Assembly (NCBI RefSeq): GCF_001592205.1
Contig: NZ_BCWM01000006.1
Location: 62,001-126,000, forward strand
Source of the DNA: Brevundimonas vesicularis NBRC 12165
Lineage (GTDB): Bacteria > Pseudomonadota > Alphaproteobacteria > Caulobacterales > Caulobacteraceae
Reading direction: 5' to 3'
DNA length: 64,000 nucleotides
The position numbers and the translations under genes were made by a program. Every line of letters begins with the position of its first letter. Within the stretch, counting starts at the first letter, position 1. A model generated the notes under the pieces. It did not search any database, was not told the DNA's origin, and saw only the letters and a program-made list of their open reading frames with translations. Positions 37,150 to 45,415 of this stretch are shown one piece after another.

Positions 37150-40100
37150 GTGTCACACTTTCTCTATGCCGAACTTCAATGTGCGTCCCATTTCTCGTTC
37201 CTGCGCGGCGCGAGCGGATGCGACGAACTCTTCTCCCAGGCCGCTGTCTGCGGTCTGAAAGCGCTCGCTGTCACCGACCTGAACAGCGTCGCTGGCATTG
37301 TACGCGCGCACGAAGCCGCCAAGTCGACGGGCGTCCGGCTGATCGTCGGATGTCGCCTCCAACTCGCCGACGGTGCCGCCATCCTCGTCTACCCAACGGA
37401 CAAGGCGGCCTACAGCCGGCTCTGTCGGCTACTGACCCTGGGCAAGGGGCGCGGGGGCAAGGGCGCCTGTTATCTCGACTGGGTTGATCTGGCCGATCAT
37501 GCCGAGGGCATGGTCGCCGTGCTCGTGACCGACCGCGCTGATGCGCTTTGCCGGAGACGCCTCACGGCACTCTCCGACATCTTCGGCATCGACGCCTATT
37601 GCGCCCTGACGCTCCGCCGCCGCCCTCGCGACCAGATGCGGCTGCATCAGCTGTCCGAGCTCGCCGCCGAGCTCGGGGTGAAGACCGTGGTGACCAACGA
37701 CGTCCTCTTCCACCACCCTGACCGCCGCATCCTACAGGACATCCTGTCCTGCATTCGCGAAGGCTGCACGATCGACGACGTTGGCTTCAAGCGCGAGCGG
37801 TCTGCCGACCGCCATCTCAAGCGCGCCGAGGAAATGCATCGGCTGTTCGCCCGCTATCCCGATGCGCTGCGCCGGACGGTCGAGATCGCCGACCGGTGCC
37901 GGTTCAATCTGGACGAACTGTCGTACCAGTACCCCAGGGAGGCCGCCCTCCCCGGCCAGACACCGCAACAGGCGCTGGAACAGCTGACATGGGAGGGTGC
38001 GGCGGAACGCTATCCGGACGGCCTCCCGGAGAAGGTCCGCGCCAGCCTCCGTCACGAGCTGACCCTGATCGAGGCGCTCGGCTATGCCCCCTACTTTCTG
38101 ACGGTGAACTCGATCGTCCGGTTCGCCCGGAGCCGCGACATCCTCTGTCAGGGTCGAGGGTCGGCCGCCAACTCAGCGGTGTGCTTCGTCCTCGGCATCA
38201 CCTCGATCGACCCCAGCCGCAACGACCTGTTGTTCGAGCGCTTCGTCAGTCAGGAGCGGAAAGAGCCGCCGGACATCGATGTCGACTTCGAGCACGAGCG
38301 ACGCGAGGAAGTGATCCAGTGGGTCTATGAGACCTACGGCCGCGACCGGGCGGCGCTGTGCGCCACCGTGATCCGATACCGGTCACGGGGGGCCCTGCGC
38401 GACGTCGGCAAGGCGCTCGGCCTGTCCGAGGATCTGATCAAGACCCTGTCGTCCCAGGTCTGGAGGTATTCGAGCGAAGGGGTCGAGGATCGGCATGCCG
38501 AGGAACTGAACCTCAACCTTCAGGACCGTCGCCTGCGGCTGACGCTCGATCTGTCACGCCAGCTGATCGGCTTTCCCCGACACCTGAGTCAGCATCCGGG
38601 CGGGTTCGTTCTGACGGACGACCGCCTGGATGATCTCGTCCCTATCGAGCCAGCCGCCATGAAGGACCGGCAGGTCATCGAGTGGGACAAGGACGACATC
38701 GAAGCCCTGAAGTTCATGAAGGTCGATGTGCTGGCGCTCGGCATGCTCAGCTGCATGAGGCGTGGCCTCGACCTGCTGCGCGACCACAAGGGCGTCGGCC
38801 TCGATCTCGCGTCCATCCCGGCAGAGGACCCGAAGACCTATGCGATGATCCGCAGGGCGGACACGCTCGGGGTTTTCCAGATCGAGAGCCGGGCCCAGAT
38901 GGCCATGTTGCCCCGGATCAAGCCCCGCACCTTCTACGATCTGGTGATCGAGGTCGCGATCGTGCGCCCGGGGCCGATCCAGGGCGATATGGTCCATCCA
39001 TACCTGCGCCGGCGCGAAGGTCGCGAACCTGTCGATTACCCCACGCCCGAGCTTGAGCGAGTGCTTGGCAAGACCCTGGGCGTGCCGCTGTTCCAGGAAC
39101 AGGCGATGCGGGTGGCGATCGAATGCGCGGGCTTCACCGCGTCCGAGGCCGATCAGCTTCGGCGCGCCATGGCGACCTTCAAATTCACCGGCGGCGTCAG
39201 CCATTTCCGGGACAAGCTGGTCTCGGGCATGCTGGAGCGCGGCTATAAGGCGGAGTTCGCCGAAAAGACCTTCGGGCAGCTGGAGGGCTTCGGCTCCTAT
39301 GGTTTCCCCGAAAGCCATGCAGCCTCCTTCGCGCTGATCGCCTACGCGTCGTCCTGGCTCAAATGCCACCACCCTGACGTCTTCTGCGCCGCCCTGCTCA
39401 ACGCCCAGCCGATGGGCTTCTACGCCCCGGCCCAGATCGTCCGCGACGCGCGTGAGCACGGCGTCGAGATCCGGCCGGTTTGCGTCAACGCCAGCCGCTG
39501 GGACTGCACATTGGAGCCGACCGGCCGGGAAGACCGGTTCGCGGTGCGCCTCGGTCTCCGGATGGTACGAGGGTTGGCGAACGCCGATGCTGGGCGTCTC
39601 ATCATACACCGCGAAGCTGGCGCCTATGTCAGTGTGGACGACCTTTGGCGGCGCTCATCGACGCCAGTCGGCGCCCTCACCCGTCTTGCCGAGGCGGACG
39701 CTTTTCTTCCCGACCTGGGCCTTCAGCGGCGCGAAGCCCTATGGGCGATCAAGGCTCTGCGCGACGATCCGCTGCCTCTGTTCGCCGTTGTTCAGGGCGA
39801 CGGCGCCACGACGTCGGAGGTTTCCGAACCGGCGCTCATCCTGCCGACCACGCCAGCCGGTCAGGAGGTGGTGGAGGACTATAGCCACGTCGGCCTGACG
39901 CTGCGCGATCACCCCGTCGCTTTTCTGCGCGAGACGCTCCAGGCCCGCCACGTCATGACATGCACTGACGCGTCGGCCATGCGCGATCGCCGGCTGACGC
40001 GCGTCGCCGGCCTTGTTCTGGTCCGTCAGAAACCGGGGTCGGCCAAGGGCGTGATGTTCATCACGATCGAGGACGAAACCGGCGTCGCCAACCTCGTGAT

Positions 40101-40398
40101 CTGGCCGAGCCTCTATGAACAGCAGCGCCGCATTGTGCTCGGGGCCAGCCTGCTCGTCGTGGATGGCAAGGTTCAGCGCGAGGGGGACGTCGTTCACATC
40201 GTGGCGACCCGCCTCCATGACGCCTCCAACCTCTTGGCGTCGCTTGGTCAGCGCGGTCCGTTTCCGCTTCCTCACGGGCGAGGCGACGAAGTCTATCGCG
40301 GCAGCGCGCCCGACGCGCGAACGCCCAAGGTTCGCGACATCTACATCCCTGACCTGTCGCTTGAGGCGATCCGGGTTCGCACCCGGGATTTTCGATAG
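37150..40398 (+). CDS. dnaE2: Error-prone DNA polymerase III alpha subunit
   Basis: 1,082 residues, GTG start; [21 protein letters not shown] is the canonical DnaE2 beginning. PHP domain, palm catalytic motif ([20 protein letters not shown]) and the [20 protein letters not shown] block are intact. The C-terminal OB fold is present ([19 protein letters not shown]). It carries out translesion synthesis with ImuA/ImuB. Split from imuB by the inserted ABC-3C genes but with its own LexA box. Confidence 0.95.
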   Translation: MSHFLYAELQCASHFSFLRGASGCDELFSQAAVCGLKALAVTDLNSVAGIVRAHEAAKSTGVRLIVGCRLQLADGAAILVYPTDKAAYSRLCRLLTLGKGRGGKGACYLDWVDLADHAEGMVAVLVTDRADALCRRRLTALSDIFGIDAYCALTLRRRPRDQMRLHQLSELAAELGVKTVVTNDVLFHHPDRRILQDILSCIREGCTIDDVGFKRERSADRHLKRAEEMHRLFARYPDALRRTVEIADRCRFNLDELSYQYPREAALPGQTPQQALEQLTWEGAAERYPDGLPEKVRASLRHELTLIEALGYAPYFLTVNSIVRFARSRDILCQGRGSAANSAVCFVLGITSIDPSRNDLLFERFVSQERKEPPDIDVDFEHERREEVIQWVYETYGRDRAALCATVIRYRSRGALRDVGKALGLSEDLIKTLSSQVWRYSSEGVEDRHAEELNLNLQDRRLRLTLDLSRQLIGFPRHLSQHPGGFVLTDDRLDDLVPIEPAAMKDRQVIEWDKDDIEALKFMKVDVLALGMLSCMRRGLDLLRDHKGVGLDLASIPAEDPKTYAMIRRADTLGVFQIESRAQMAMLPRIKPRTFYDLVIEVAIVRPGPIQGDMVHPYLRRREGREPVDYPTPELERVLGKTLGVPLFQEQAMRVAIECAGFTASEADQLRRAMATFKFTGGVSHFRDKLVSGMLERGYKAEFAEKTFGQLEGFGSYGFPESHAASFALIAYASSWLKCHHPDVFCAALLNAQPMGFYAPAQIVRDAREHGVEIRPVCVNASRWDCTLEPTGREDRFAVRLGLRMVRGLANADAGRLIIHREAGAYVSVDDLWRRSSTPVGALTRLAEADAFLPDLGLQRREALWAIKALRDDPLPLFAVVQGDGATTSEVSEPALILPTTPAGQEVVEDYSHVGLTLRDHPVAFLRETLQARHVMTCTDASAMRDRRLTRVAGLVLVRQKPGSAKGVMFITIEDETGVANLVIWPSLYEQQRRIVLGASLLVVDGKVQREGDVVHIVATRLHDASNLLASLGQRGPFPLPHGRGDEVYRGSAPDARTPKVRDIYIPDLSLEAIRVRTRDFR

Positions 40399-40426
40399 GG
40401 CGATCGTATGTCCTCGCGGTGCTCAA

Positions 40427-41578
40427 TCAACGAGGATCGGAAGGCGTCACCAACGGATCCCGGCCGGGGGCCAGGCCGCATCGCAAGACATCGCGGTTGG
40501 ACATCATCAGGTTCATGCCGAACCCCGGCGCTGTATCCAGCGAGCGAGCGAGCCGCCGGAAAACTGCTCGGTGTTCGCGATCTGGCGAAGCCCCTGACAA
40601 CGCATCACGAGCGAACCTCATGGCGAACCCCGCAACAAGATCGGCGGCTTGGACCCCCGGCGATCCGGTTGACGGCGCAAAGGAGAGCTCGCCAGATTCG
40701 ACGAACCGGTAGTCCGCTCGCGCGAGATTGATCACTTCGTCTTTCGCCGCCAGATCCTCGGCGGCCTGTTTCGACGACCGGAGGATTTCTGCGAAATACG
40801 GCTGATCGTCGTGAACAATCCGGACGCCCGCCATGTGCCCGTTCCTCAACTTGTTGATGCGAGCATAGAGATTGGTGAAGGCAGACAGGTGCGGCAGTAT
40901 CCAGACCTCCTTGCCAGTGTGGCTGGGGTCGGGAAGCGGCAGAAAGCGGCGCTGGACCTCCTGCTTCCGCGCGCCAGCCTTCCGGAAGTCTTTCAGGCTG
41001 TCGAGCGCGAAGAAGCGTATGGCCCCGGCCGGCGCGTCGCGCGGCGCCTCCGGCGGAAAGGCGTCCAGCAGCGCGCGGAATGCCGCCTTCAGGCTCGCCT
41101 CACCCGGCTCACGACACGCCGCGATGAAGGCGTCGTAGACGTCCGCTGGGGCGCTCTCGTGAAGTTGCTCGGCTAGCTGCGCCCGAAACCAGAGCGCTTT
41201 CGGCGCCTGATCCGCCGGCGACAACGGCCGCAGGATGAGGGTGTTGATCATAGTGGCCGCAATCGTGAAGCGCTTCTCCATCACCTCGAGCAAGACGCCG
41301 CCCTCCAGCGCGTCGATCACATCCAGCAGTTCCGAGACGACGACCGCCGTCGCGTGTCCTTTGCCGGCCTTCAGCTCCCCGGCCTGCGGGAAGCGGTGCC
41401 TGCGGATTTCGGCCAGTCGATCGCCAAGAGCCGCCTCGTCATCGACGCCGACGGCGGCAAGGACGAAGACCGGCTGACGCTTGAAGTCGAGGCCGGGACC
41501 GGCGGTGGACAGGTCTCCGCTCGCCCCGCTCTCGTCGAGGAAATACTGCGACGGGCCCTCGGGATCGGGAGCGGTCAC
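40427..41578 (-). CDS. DUF3800 protein
   Basis: 383 residues from GTG 41578; the frame is open a further 118 codons upstream but that stretch has no protein character. The N-terminal SQYFLDESGASGDL and the later FRFVES...VQAADLVAGFAMRFARD-like region (SPGVQAADLVAGFAM) are the DUF3800 hallmarks, an RNase H-like fold found near mobile and defence genes. Its GTG overlaps the stop of a 26-codon membrane peptide gene, so the two are translated together. Confidence 0.8.
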   Translation of the reverse strand: MTAPDPEGPSQYFLDESGASGDLSTAGPGLDFKRQPVFVLAAVGVDDEAALGDRLAEIRRHRFPQAGELKAGKGHATAVVVSELLDVIDALEGGVLLEVMEKRFTIAATMINTLILRPLSPADQAPKALWFRAQLAEQLHESAPADVYDAFIAACREPGEASLKAAFRALLDAFPPEAPRDAPAGAIRFFALDSLKDFRKAGARKQEVQRRFLPLPDPSHTGKEVWILPHLSAFTNLYARINKLRNGHMAGVRIVHDDQPYFAEILRSSKQAAEDLAAKDEVINLARADYRFVESGELSFAPSTGSPGVQAADLVAGFAMRFARDALSGASPDREHRAVFRRLARSLDTAPGFGMNLMMSNRDVLRCGLAPGRDPLVTPSDPR

Positions 41579-41655
41579 TTCTTGCGCACGGCGGTGATAA
41601 AAGTCGCGACTGCGGCGACGAGAGCGGCGATCGCGGTCAGCCAGTTCGGGTCCAT
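41575..41655 (-). CDS. 26-residue single-helix membrane microprotein coupled to DUF3800
   Basis: ATG 41655 has an excellent ribosome site (AAGGAG, 7 bases away). The product is MDPNW followed by a hydrophobic helix LTAIAALVAAVATFITAV and ends RKK. Its TGA overlaps the GTG of the DUF3800 gene. Signal-anchor layout (short acidic N-terminus, Ala/Val helix, positive C-terminus) recalls type I-like toxic peptides and small membrane effectors. No family recognised. Confidence 0.65.
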   Translation of the reverse strand: MDPNWLTAIAALVAAVATFITAVRKK

Positions 41656-41717
41656 GGCGGGTCTCCTTGCGTGGAGACCTTTCATCTTCCGAGACGTTCC
41701 AGGATACAGGCGCGGGC

Positions 41718-41747
41718 CTGTGATCATCCCCCCCTGATCTGTGATCA
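41718..41747. promoter_or_regulatory. Two CTGTGATCA repeats 21 bp apart
   Basis: CTGTGATCA at 41718-41726 and 41739-41747 each contain the palindrome TGATCA and are spaced by exactly two helical turns, 63-92 bases upstream of the microprotein start. A candidate operator pair for the microprotein-DUF3800 operon. Confidence 0.4.
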
Positions 41748-42758
41748 ACCCCCTTCTCCGTCACTCGGATTGACCCACTCGCGCCGGGGCCGATACCCCA
41801 CGCCTTTGCTGCGTTTCTCGAATAGCTCGCGGATGTGCCCCTTGATCCATTCGGGGTCGCGACCACGACGCCAACTGTCAGGAAGGGCCTCGGAGACCCT
41901 ACGCGCACACCCGCCGAGAGACATGTTCGCATTGCACCGGATCAGTCGTTTGGCGAGATCGCGCAGAGGCTCGGTGTCGCGGCGGCTGGTCTCGTGACGG
42001 GTTCGTCCGCCACGGGCCCGGTCGCCCGTCGCCTTATGTTCGCGCAGGGCGAGGTCGAGCAGTTGCAGCTCGGCCTCCGCCCGTCCCATCAGATAGCCGA
42101 ACGCCACGTAGGCCTTCTCATCGTTCTCCTGGATGGCCTCGTGCAGCGTCAGGACAGCCCGCCGATAGGTTAGCGGCATATCGGGGCCGGGGCGTGGAAA
42201 GTCAGGCTTGGGTTTGTCCAGCCGTTCCTCCAGGTCGTCGCAGTCGAGCATCTCTTCGAGCTTCGACACAAGACCGCCATAGGCGACGTCAAACTCGCCT
42301 AGATCGATCTGGGTCGGGGTCGCGGTTCGAGCGAACAACGCCAGCGGCGGTTCAGCTGGTTTCATCTGGCCGTCAGGCGAAAAGACCCAAAGGTACATCA
42401 GCTGGCATTCGCGATTGTCCTCAACCTCCAGGACTTCGAACGACCCTTCGATTGGAACGGCGCGGACGAGGGCGGTTTTGATCGTGCTGCCGGCGGGAGC
42501 GGCCAGATATCCGCCATTGTCGCGCCAGTGCTCGATCCACTCGGGGGGCGTCCAGGGAAAGACGATGCGTGGACCGAAGCGAAGGGTCTGCCGCCCATAG
42601 GTGCCGATCGGCGCCACCGGGCGCCAGTAGTCCTTGTCGATGTCCCAGCGGAGGTCGAAGGTTACGCCGTCAATGACCACGGGCTCCTTAGCGCGAAAGG
42701 CTTGGACCAGTTCGAGCCGGCGCATGAAATTATCCATGTCCGGATCAGGCGCACTCAT
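41745..42758 (-). CDS. Unknown protein, last gene of the MNT-HEPN operon
   Basis: 337 residues, not recognised. The N-terminal 130 residues look alpha/beta (FDLRWDIDKDYWRPVAPIGT, RIVFPWTPPEWIEHW). The C-terminal part is helical and basic (RRDTEPLRDLAKRLIRCNAN, then LPDSWRRGRDPEWIKGHIRE) and could bind nucleic acid. It follows the 74-residue gene by 12 bases and so belongs to the same minus-strand operon. Confidence 0.72.
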   Translation of the reverse strand: MSAPDPDMDNFMRRLELVQAFRAKEPVVIDGVTFDLRWDIDKDYWRPVAPIGTYGRQTLRFGPRIVFPWTPPEWIEHWRDNGGYLAAPAGSTIKTALVRAVPIEGSFEVLEVEDNRECQLMYLWVFSPDGQMKPAEPPLALFARTATPTQIDLGEFDVAYGGLVSKLEEMLDCDDLEERLDKPKPDFPRPGPDMPLTYRRAVLTLHEAIQENDEKAYVAFGYLMGRAEAELQLLDLALREHKATGDRARGGRTRHETSRRDTEPLRDLAKRLIRCNANMSLGGCARRVSEALPDSWRRGRDPEWIKGHIRELFEKRSKGVGYRPRREWVNPSDGEGG

Positions 42759-42770
42759 AGCGACCGGTGC

Positions 42771-42995
42771 CTAGAAGCCCGTCACGAGCTTGATCGCGTC
42801 TGGGGTGACGCCGGGCCTGATGCTCAGGCCTTGGTAGGTGACCTCCACATCCTCACCGCCGACTTGGGCCGGATGAGGCGTCAATCCGGTTTCTCGGCAA
42901 AAGTCATCCCAGAGCTCAAAGCCCACGGTGACGCCATGCAGGTCATCTCCGTGATAGCCGAAGATGGCTCGATCGACCTTGTCCTTGACGCTCAT
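42771..42995 (-). CDS. Small unknown protein (74 aa)
   Basis: A compact, acidic protein without a recognised motif (YHGDDLHGVTVGFELWDDFC). It overlaps the 112-residue gene upstream by 4 bases (ATGA), which supports expression. Could be a small partner or immunity component of the operon. Confidence 0.68.
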   Translation of the reverse strand: MSVKDKVDRAIFGYHGDDLHGVTVGFELWDDFCRETGLTPHPAQVGGEDVEVTYQGLSIRPGVTPDAIKLVTGF

Positions 42996-43330
42996 GCCGG
43001 TTTCTCCTCGGAAAAATCGATCACCGCCAAGGCGGCGCCCGCGAGAATGGGATCGCCCCGCACCACGCCCCTACTCGGCGTGCAGATCATATAGATCGGC
43101 TCCGGATTGTACGCCTCCAGAATGGCGATCACGGTCTCGCCGTCGACGTCTTTTTCGCCAACGGTCGCGACGAGGTCGCGCCCGTTGTGCTGGTAGGCGA
43201 CGCGGTAGATGCGGCGATCGGTGGGCGGAAAGGCCTCCTTCGCCATTGTGGATCGGATCGTTTCGTAGGCCTCGTCGGCCGTCGCGGCCGAATCAGCGAA
43301 CGGTAGGAAGAAGGCGGGAGCCTCAGACAT
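42992..43330 (-). CDS. Small unknown protein (112 aa)
   Basis: Start ATG 43330, overlapping the end of the MNT-HEPN gene by 8 bases; an ORF 14 residues longer is less likely. Alpha/beta composition (RIYRVAYQHNGRDLVATVGE, then VIAILEAYNPEPIYMICT). No motif recognised. Its tight coupling to the MNT-HEPN gene suggests a shared function. Confidence 0.7.
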   Translation of the reverse strand: MSEAPAFFLPFADSAATADEAYETIRSTMAKEAFPPTDRRIYRVAYQHNGRDLVATVGEKDVDGETVIAILEAYNPEPIYMICTPSRGVVRGDPILAGAALAVIDFSEEKPA

Positions 43331-44234
43331 CGTCGGCGGCCTCCCGTCGCAGCTCGACCAGACGCGCCTCACATACGGCTATGGTCAGCCCGCGCAGCAC
43401 CTCGATCCGCTCGGTCAGCCAAGCGAGTTCCTCGTCGCTGATCTTGTAGTGCTTCGAGTATCGCGCCTTGACGTAGGCCTCGCGCAGCAGCTCGAAGCAG
43501 CGGCGTTCGAACTTGGTCTCACGCGGCCTGGCGTCCGACAGTCGAGGATCGATGGCTTCGGCCTTCTTCCGAAGGAAAGCGAGGTTATGCGCCTTGCCGC
43601 TGTAGAGCGTCACGACCAGCAGGATGCAATGGTAGAGGTGCTCCGCAGCTTGATGCAGACTGAAGGCAGCCAGCTTGTTGTTCTCGCGGGCTGCGTAGAA
43701 GCCTGCTCCGGCTTGGAATTCTGCCGAGCTGGCCATCCACTCGGCGAAGAATTCCTCCGCCTCAACGAGCGCTGCCTTCGCCTTGATTGTCGCCGGCTTA
43801 TGCAGCCTGGCCCCCGGGGTGTCGTGGAGGATGACGCCGTCGCGCAGGATGTCGGCGAAGAAGTAGCGCCCGCGATCCAGTTGCTCGTTCACGTCGTCCA
43901 TGCTGTGGACGATGATGCTGACGGGGGTCCGGATTTCTCCCTCGCCGGGCATGGTCCTGTTGTGCGCGTCGAACCAGAATTCGCCGTCGGTCAGGTCTTC
44001 ATGATCGACGATGACCAGAAGGTCGAAGTCCGAAAAGTAGCGGCCGACCGGATCATGAACCCAATCGCCCCGAGCGTATGATCCATACAGGATGATCTTG
44101 AGGATTTTGCCGTTCTTCAGGCGCTCGGCGCGTCGCGTAACGATCGCTTCCTCGAAGGAGGTTCGGATCACATCGACGACGTGACGCAGCTCGGTCTGCT
44201 TGGGCAGCGGCAAATGATCGAGGGTCTTCTTCAC
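43323..44234 (-). CDS. MNT nucleotidyltransferase-HEPN fusion protein
   Basis: 303 residues from GTG 44234. Residues 46-75 carry the minimal nucleotidyltransferase signature IILYGSYARGDW and SDFDLLVIVD. The C-terminal half has the HEPN helical bundle (AEEFFAEWMASSAEFQAGAG, NNKLAAFSLHQAAEHLYHCI, then the KARYSKHYKI end). Separate HepT/MntA pairs are toxin-antitoxin systems in which MNT adds AMP to the HEPN RNase; here both are in one chain. It heads a four-gene operon with three unknown proteins. Confidence 0.85.
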   Translation of the reverse strand: MKKTLDHLPLPKQTELRHVVDVIRTSFEEAIVTRRAERLKNGKILKIILYGSYARGDWVHDPVGRYFSDFDLLVIVDHEDLTDGEFWFDAHNRTMPGEGEIRTPVSIIVHSMDDVNEQLDRGRYFFADILRDGVILHDTPGARLHKPATIKAKAALVEAEEFFAEWMASSAEFQAGAGFYAARENNKLAAFSLHQAAEHLYHCILLVVTLYSGKAHNLAFLRKKAEAIDPRLSDARPRETKFERRCFELLREAYVKARYSKHYKISDEELAWLTERIEVLRGLTIAVCEARLVELRREAADDV

Positions 44235-44323
44235 GTCGCGAGTCTCCCCGATGACCTGCGTCCGGGCAAGACATGATTGAATTTCTGCACAGGTCGTCAG
44301 GGTCTGCCTGCCAACTCGCCGCC

Positions 44324-44893
44324 TTATTGGGCTGAGGTGGTCTTCAATTCTTCGAGCCGGTTCTGGACTATGGCGACTGCCGCGCTCCGGATGCCCTCTG
44401 CGCTCTCCGGCTCCTGATCGATGAGGTCGCATACCTGATCGAGCGCCATGCGGGCGAAAGACAGGCAAACGATAGCGCGCTTGTCCGCAACCGTGCGCGA
44501 CCGGGTCGTGCCCATCAATCCGTCGATGAGCGCGGCCGTGCGTTTGTCGAGCTGATCGAGACCGTCGGACGTCCGGATGTCCGGGCGCCAAGCGTGGCGC
44601 GAAAGCATGTCGCCCTTGTAGCCCCAGTCCAGACTCGCAAGCCCGTCCTGTTGGACCTTGTCCGCAAGACCCCTCAGCAGCATCGCGGCGTCGATGAGCG
44701 TCGTCTGGCTGCGGGTCTTGTAGGTGACGCCGCTTATGGCCGCCGCGACCATCGCCTCGGCAATATCCCAGCCCGTGTCGGTTCTAGACGTTCCGAGACT
44801 TTCAGCGTCGAGATCGCGGGTGCGGAAGAAGGCGTTCAAGGCCACGTCGTAGACTTGCGCCTTATGCTTGGTGCGTTCGGATATCGCGCTCAC
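44324..44893 (-). CDS. Unknown helical protein
   Basis: 189 residues from GTG 44893, chosen for the AAAGAGGG site 6 bases before it; ATG 44950 would add 19 residues. Nearly all helical (DIAEAMVAAAISGVTYKTRS, ALIDGLMGTTRSRTVADKRA). No family recognised. It lies 89 bases upstream of the MNT-HEPN operon on the same strand and could be its first gene or an independent unit. Confidence 0.65.
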   Translation of the reverse strand: MSAISERTKHKAQVYDVALNAFFRTRDLDAESLGTSRTDTGWDIAEAMVAAAISGVTYKTRSQTTLIDAAMLLRGLADKVQQDGLASLDWGYKGDMLSRHAWRPDIRTSDGLDQLDKRTAALIDGLMGTTRSRTVADKRAIVCLSFARMALDQVCDLIDQEPESAEGIRSAAVAIVQNRLEELKTTSAQ

Positions 44894-45209
44894 GAATCCC
44901 TCTTTGCATGACCGATCCTCTGGGAATAGGCGGACGCTCGCGTCATGCAACTCGCGCGGTGGAAGCGCGTTTCGATATCAACGCTCTCACCTCGAAATCA
45001 TCTGGTGACGCCGCACAAGAACGTCTGAGCGTGACTACCGCGGCAGGTAATGGAACCCTCTCCAGTAACGGGTTCCGCGAGATATCCGTTCGTCCCCGGC
45101 GCAGATCGGTTGGAACGGCAGAGACCCCAACCGGTCTCGGATCTCTGCCTGCTGCTGCACCTGCAACACGCGACAGAGCCGAGGCCTTTTTAGAAAGGCT
45201 AGAGTTCGA
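44894..45209. other. Intergenic region between divergent genes
   Basis: 316 bases. Contains two short hairpins: GGCAGAGA/TCTCTGCC (about 45117-45150) and GCCTTT/AAAGGC just upstream of the 45-residue gene. A plus-strand open frame crosses the region (44908-45213) but its composition is not protein-like and it overlaps the minus-strand gene. Promoters for both sides are expected here. Confidence 0.5.
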
Positions 45210-45347
45210 ATGACGACCAACGATCCTGAAAAGCACCGCTTCGACTTCGAAGCCCCTGGTTGGCGACTTTCCGCCAGCGGCCTCGGCCTCGCCGTGGTGG
45301 TGGCGCTCGCCCTCGTGGCCACCATCTATTTCACTTTCGCCGGCTAG
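45210..45347 (+). CDS. 45-residue single-pass membrane protein
   Basis: ATG 45210; charged N-terminus (MTTNDPEKHRFDFEAPGWRL) followed by one hydrophobic helix LGLAVVVALALVATIYFTF. A bidirectional terminator follows after 19 bases. The ribosome site is weak. Such tiny anchored proteins occur near ParB in related elements as far as I recall, but no function is known. Confidence 0.6.
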   Translation: MTTNDPEKHRFDFEAPGWRLSASGLGLAVVVALALVATIYFTFAG

Positions 45348-45366
45348 CCGGCGCTCACAGCGAAAA

Positions 45367-45393
45367 GCCGCGCGCCCCCAAGGGGCGCGCGGC
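45367..45393. terminator. Bidirectional intrinsic terminator
   Basis: A perfect 12-bp stem (GCCGCGCGCCCC/GGGGCGCGCGGC) with a 3-base loop has TTTT on the plus side and TTTT on the minus side. It separates the convergent 45-residue gene (plus) and parB-like gene (minus). Confidence 0.8.
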
Positions 45394-45415
45394 CAGTTTT
45401 CGGACCTGACGCCGC

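Noticed and set aside
44908..45213. 101-codon plus-strand frame whose stop overlaps the start of the 45-residue membrane gene (ATGA)
   Set aside because: The overlap looks like coupling, but the frame overlaps the minus-strand gene at its start, has no protein-like composition and no ribosome site.
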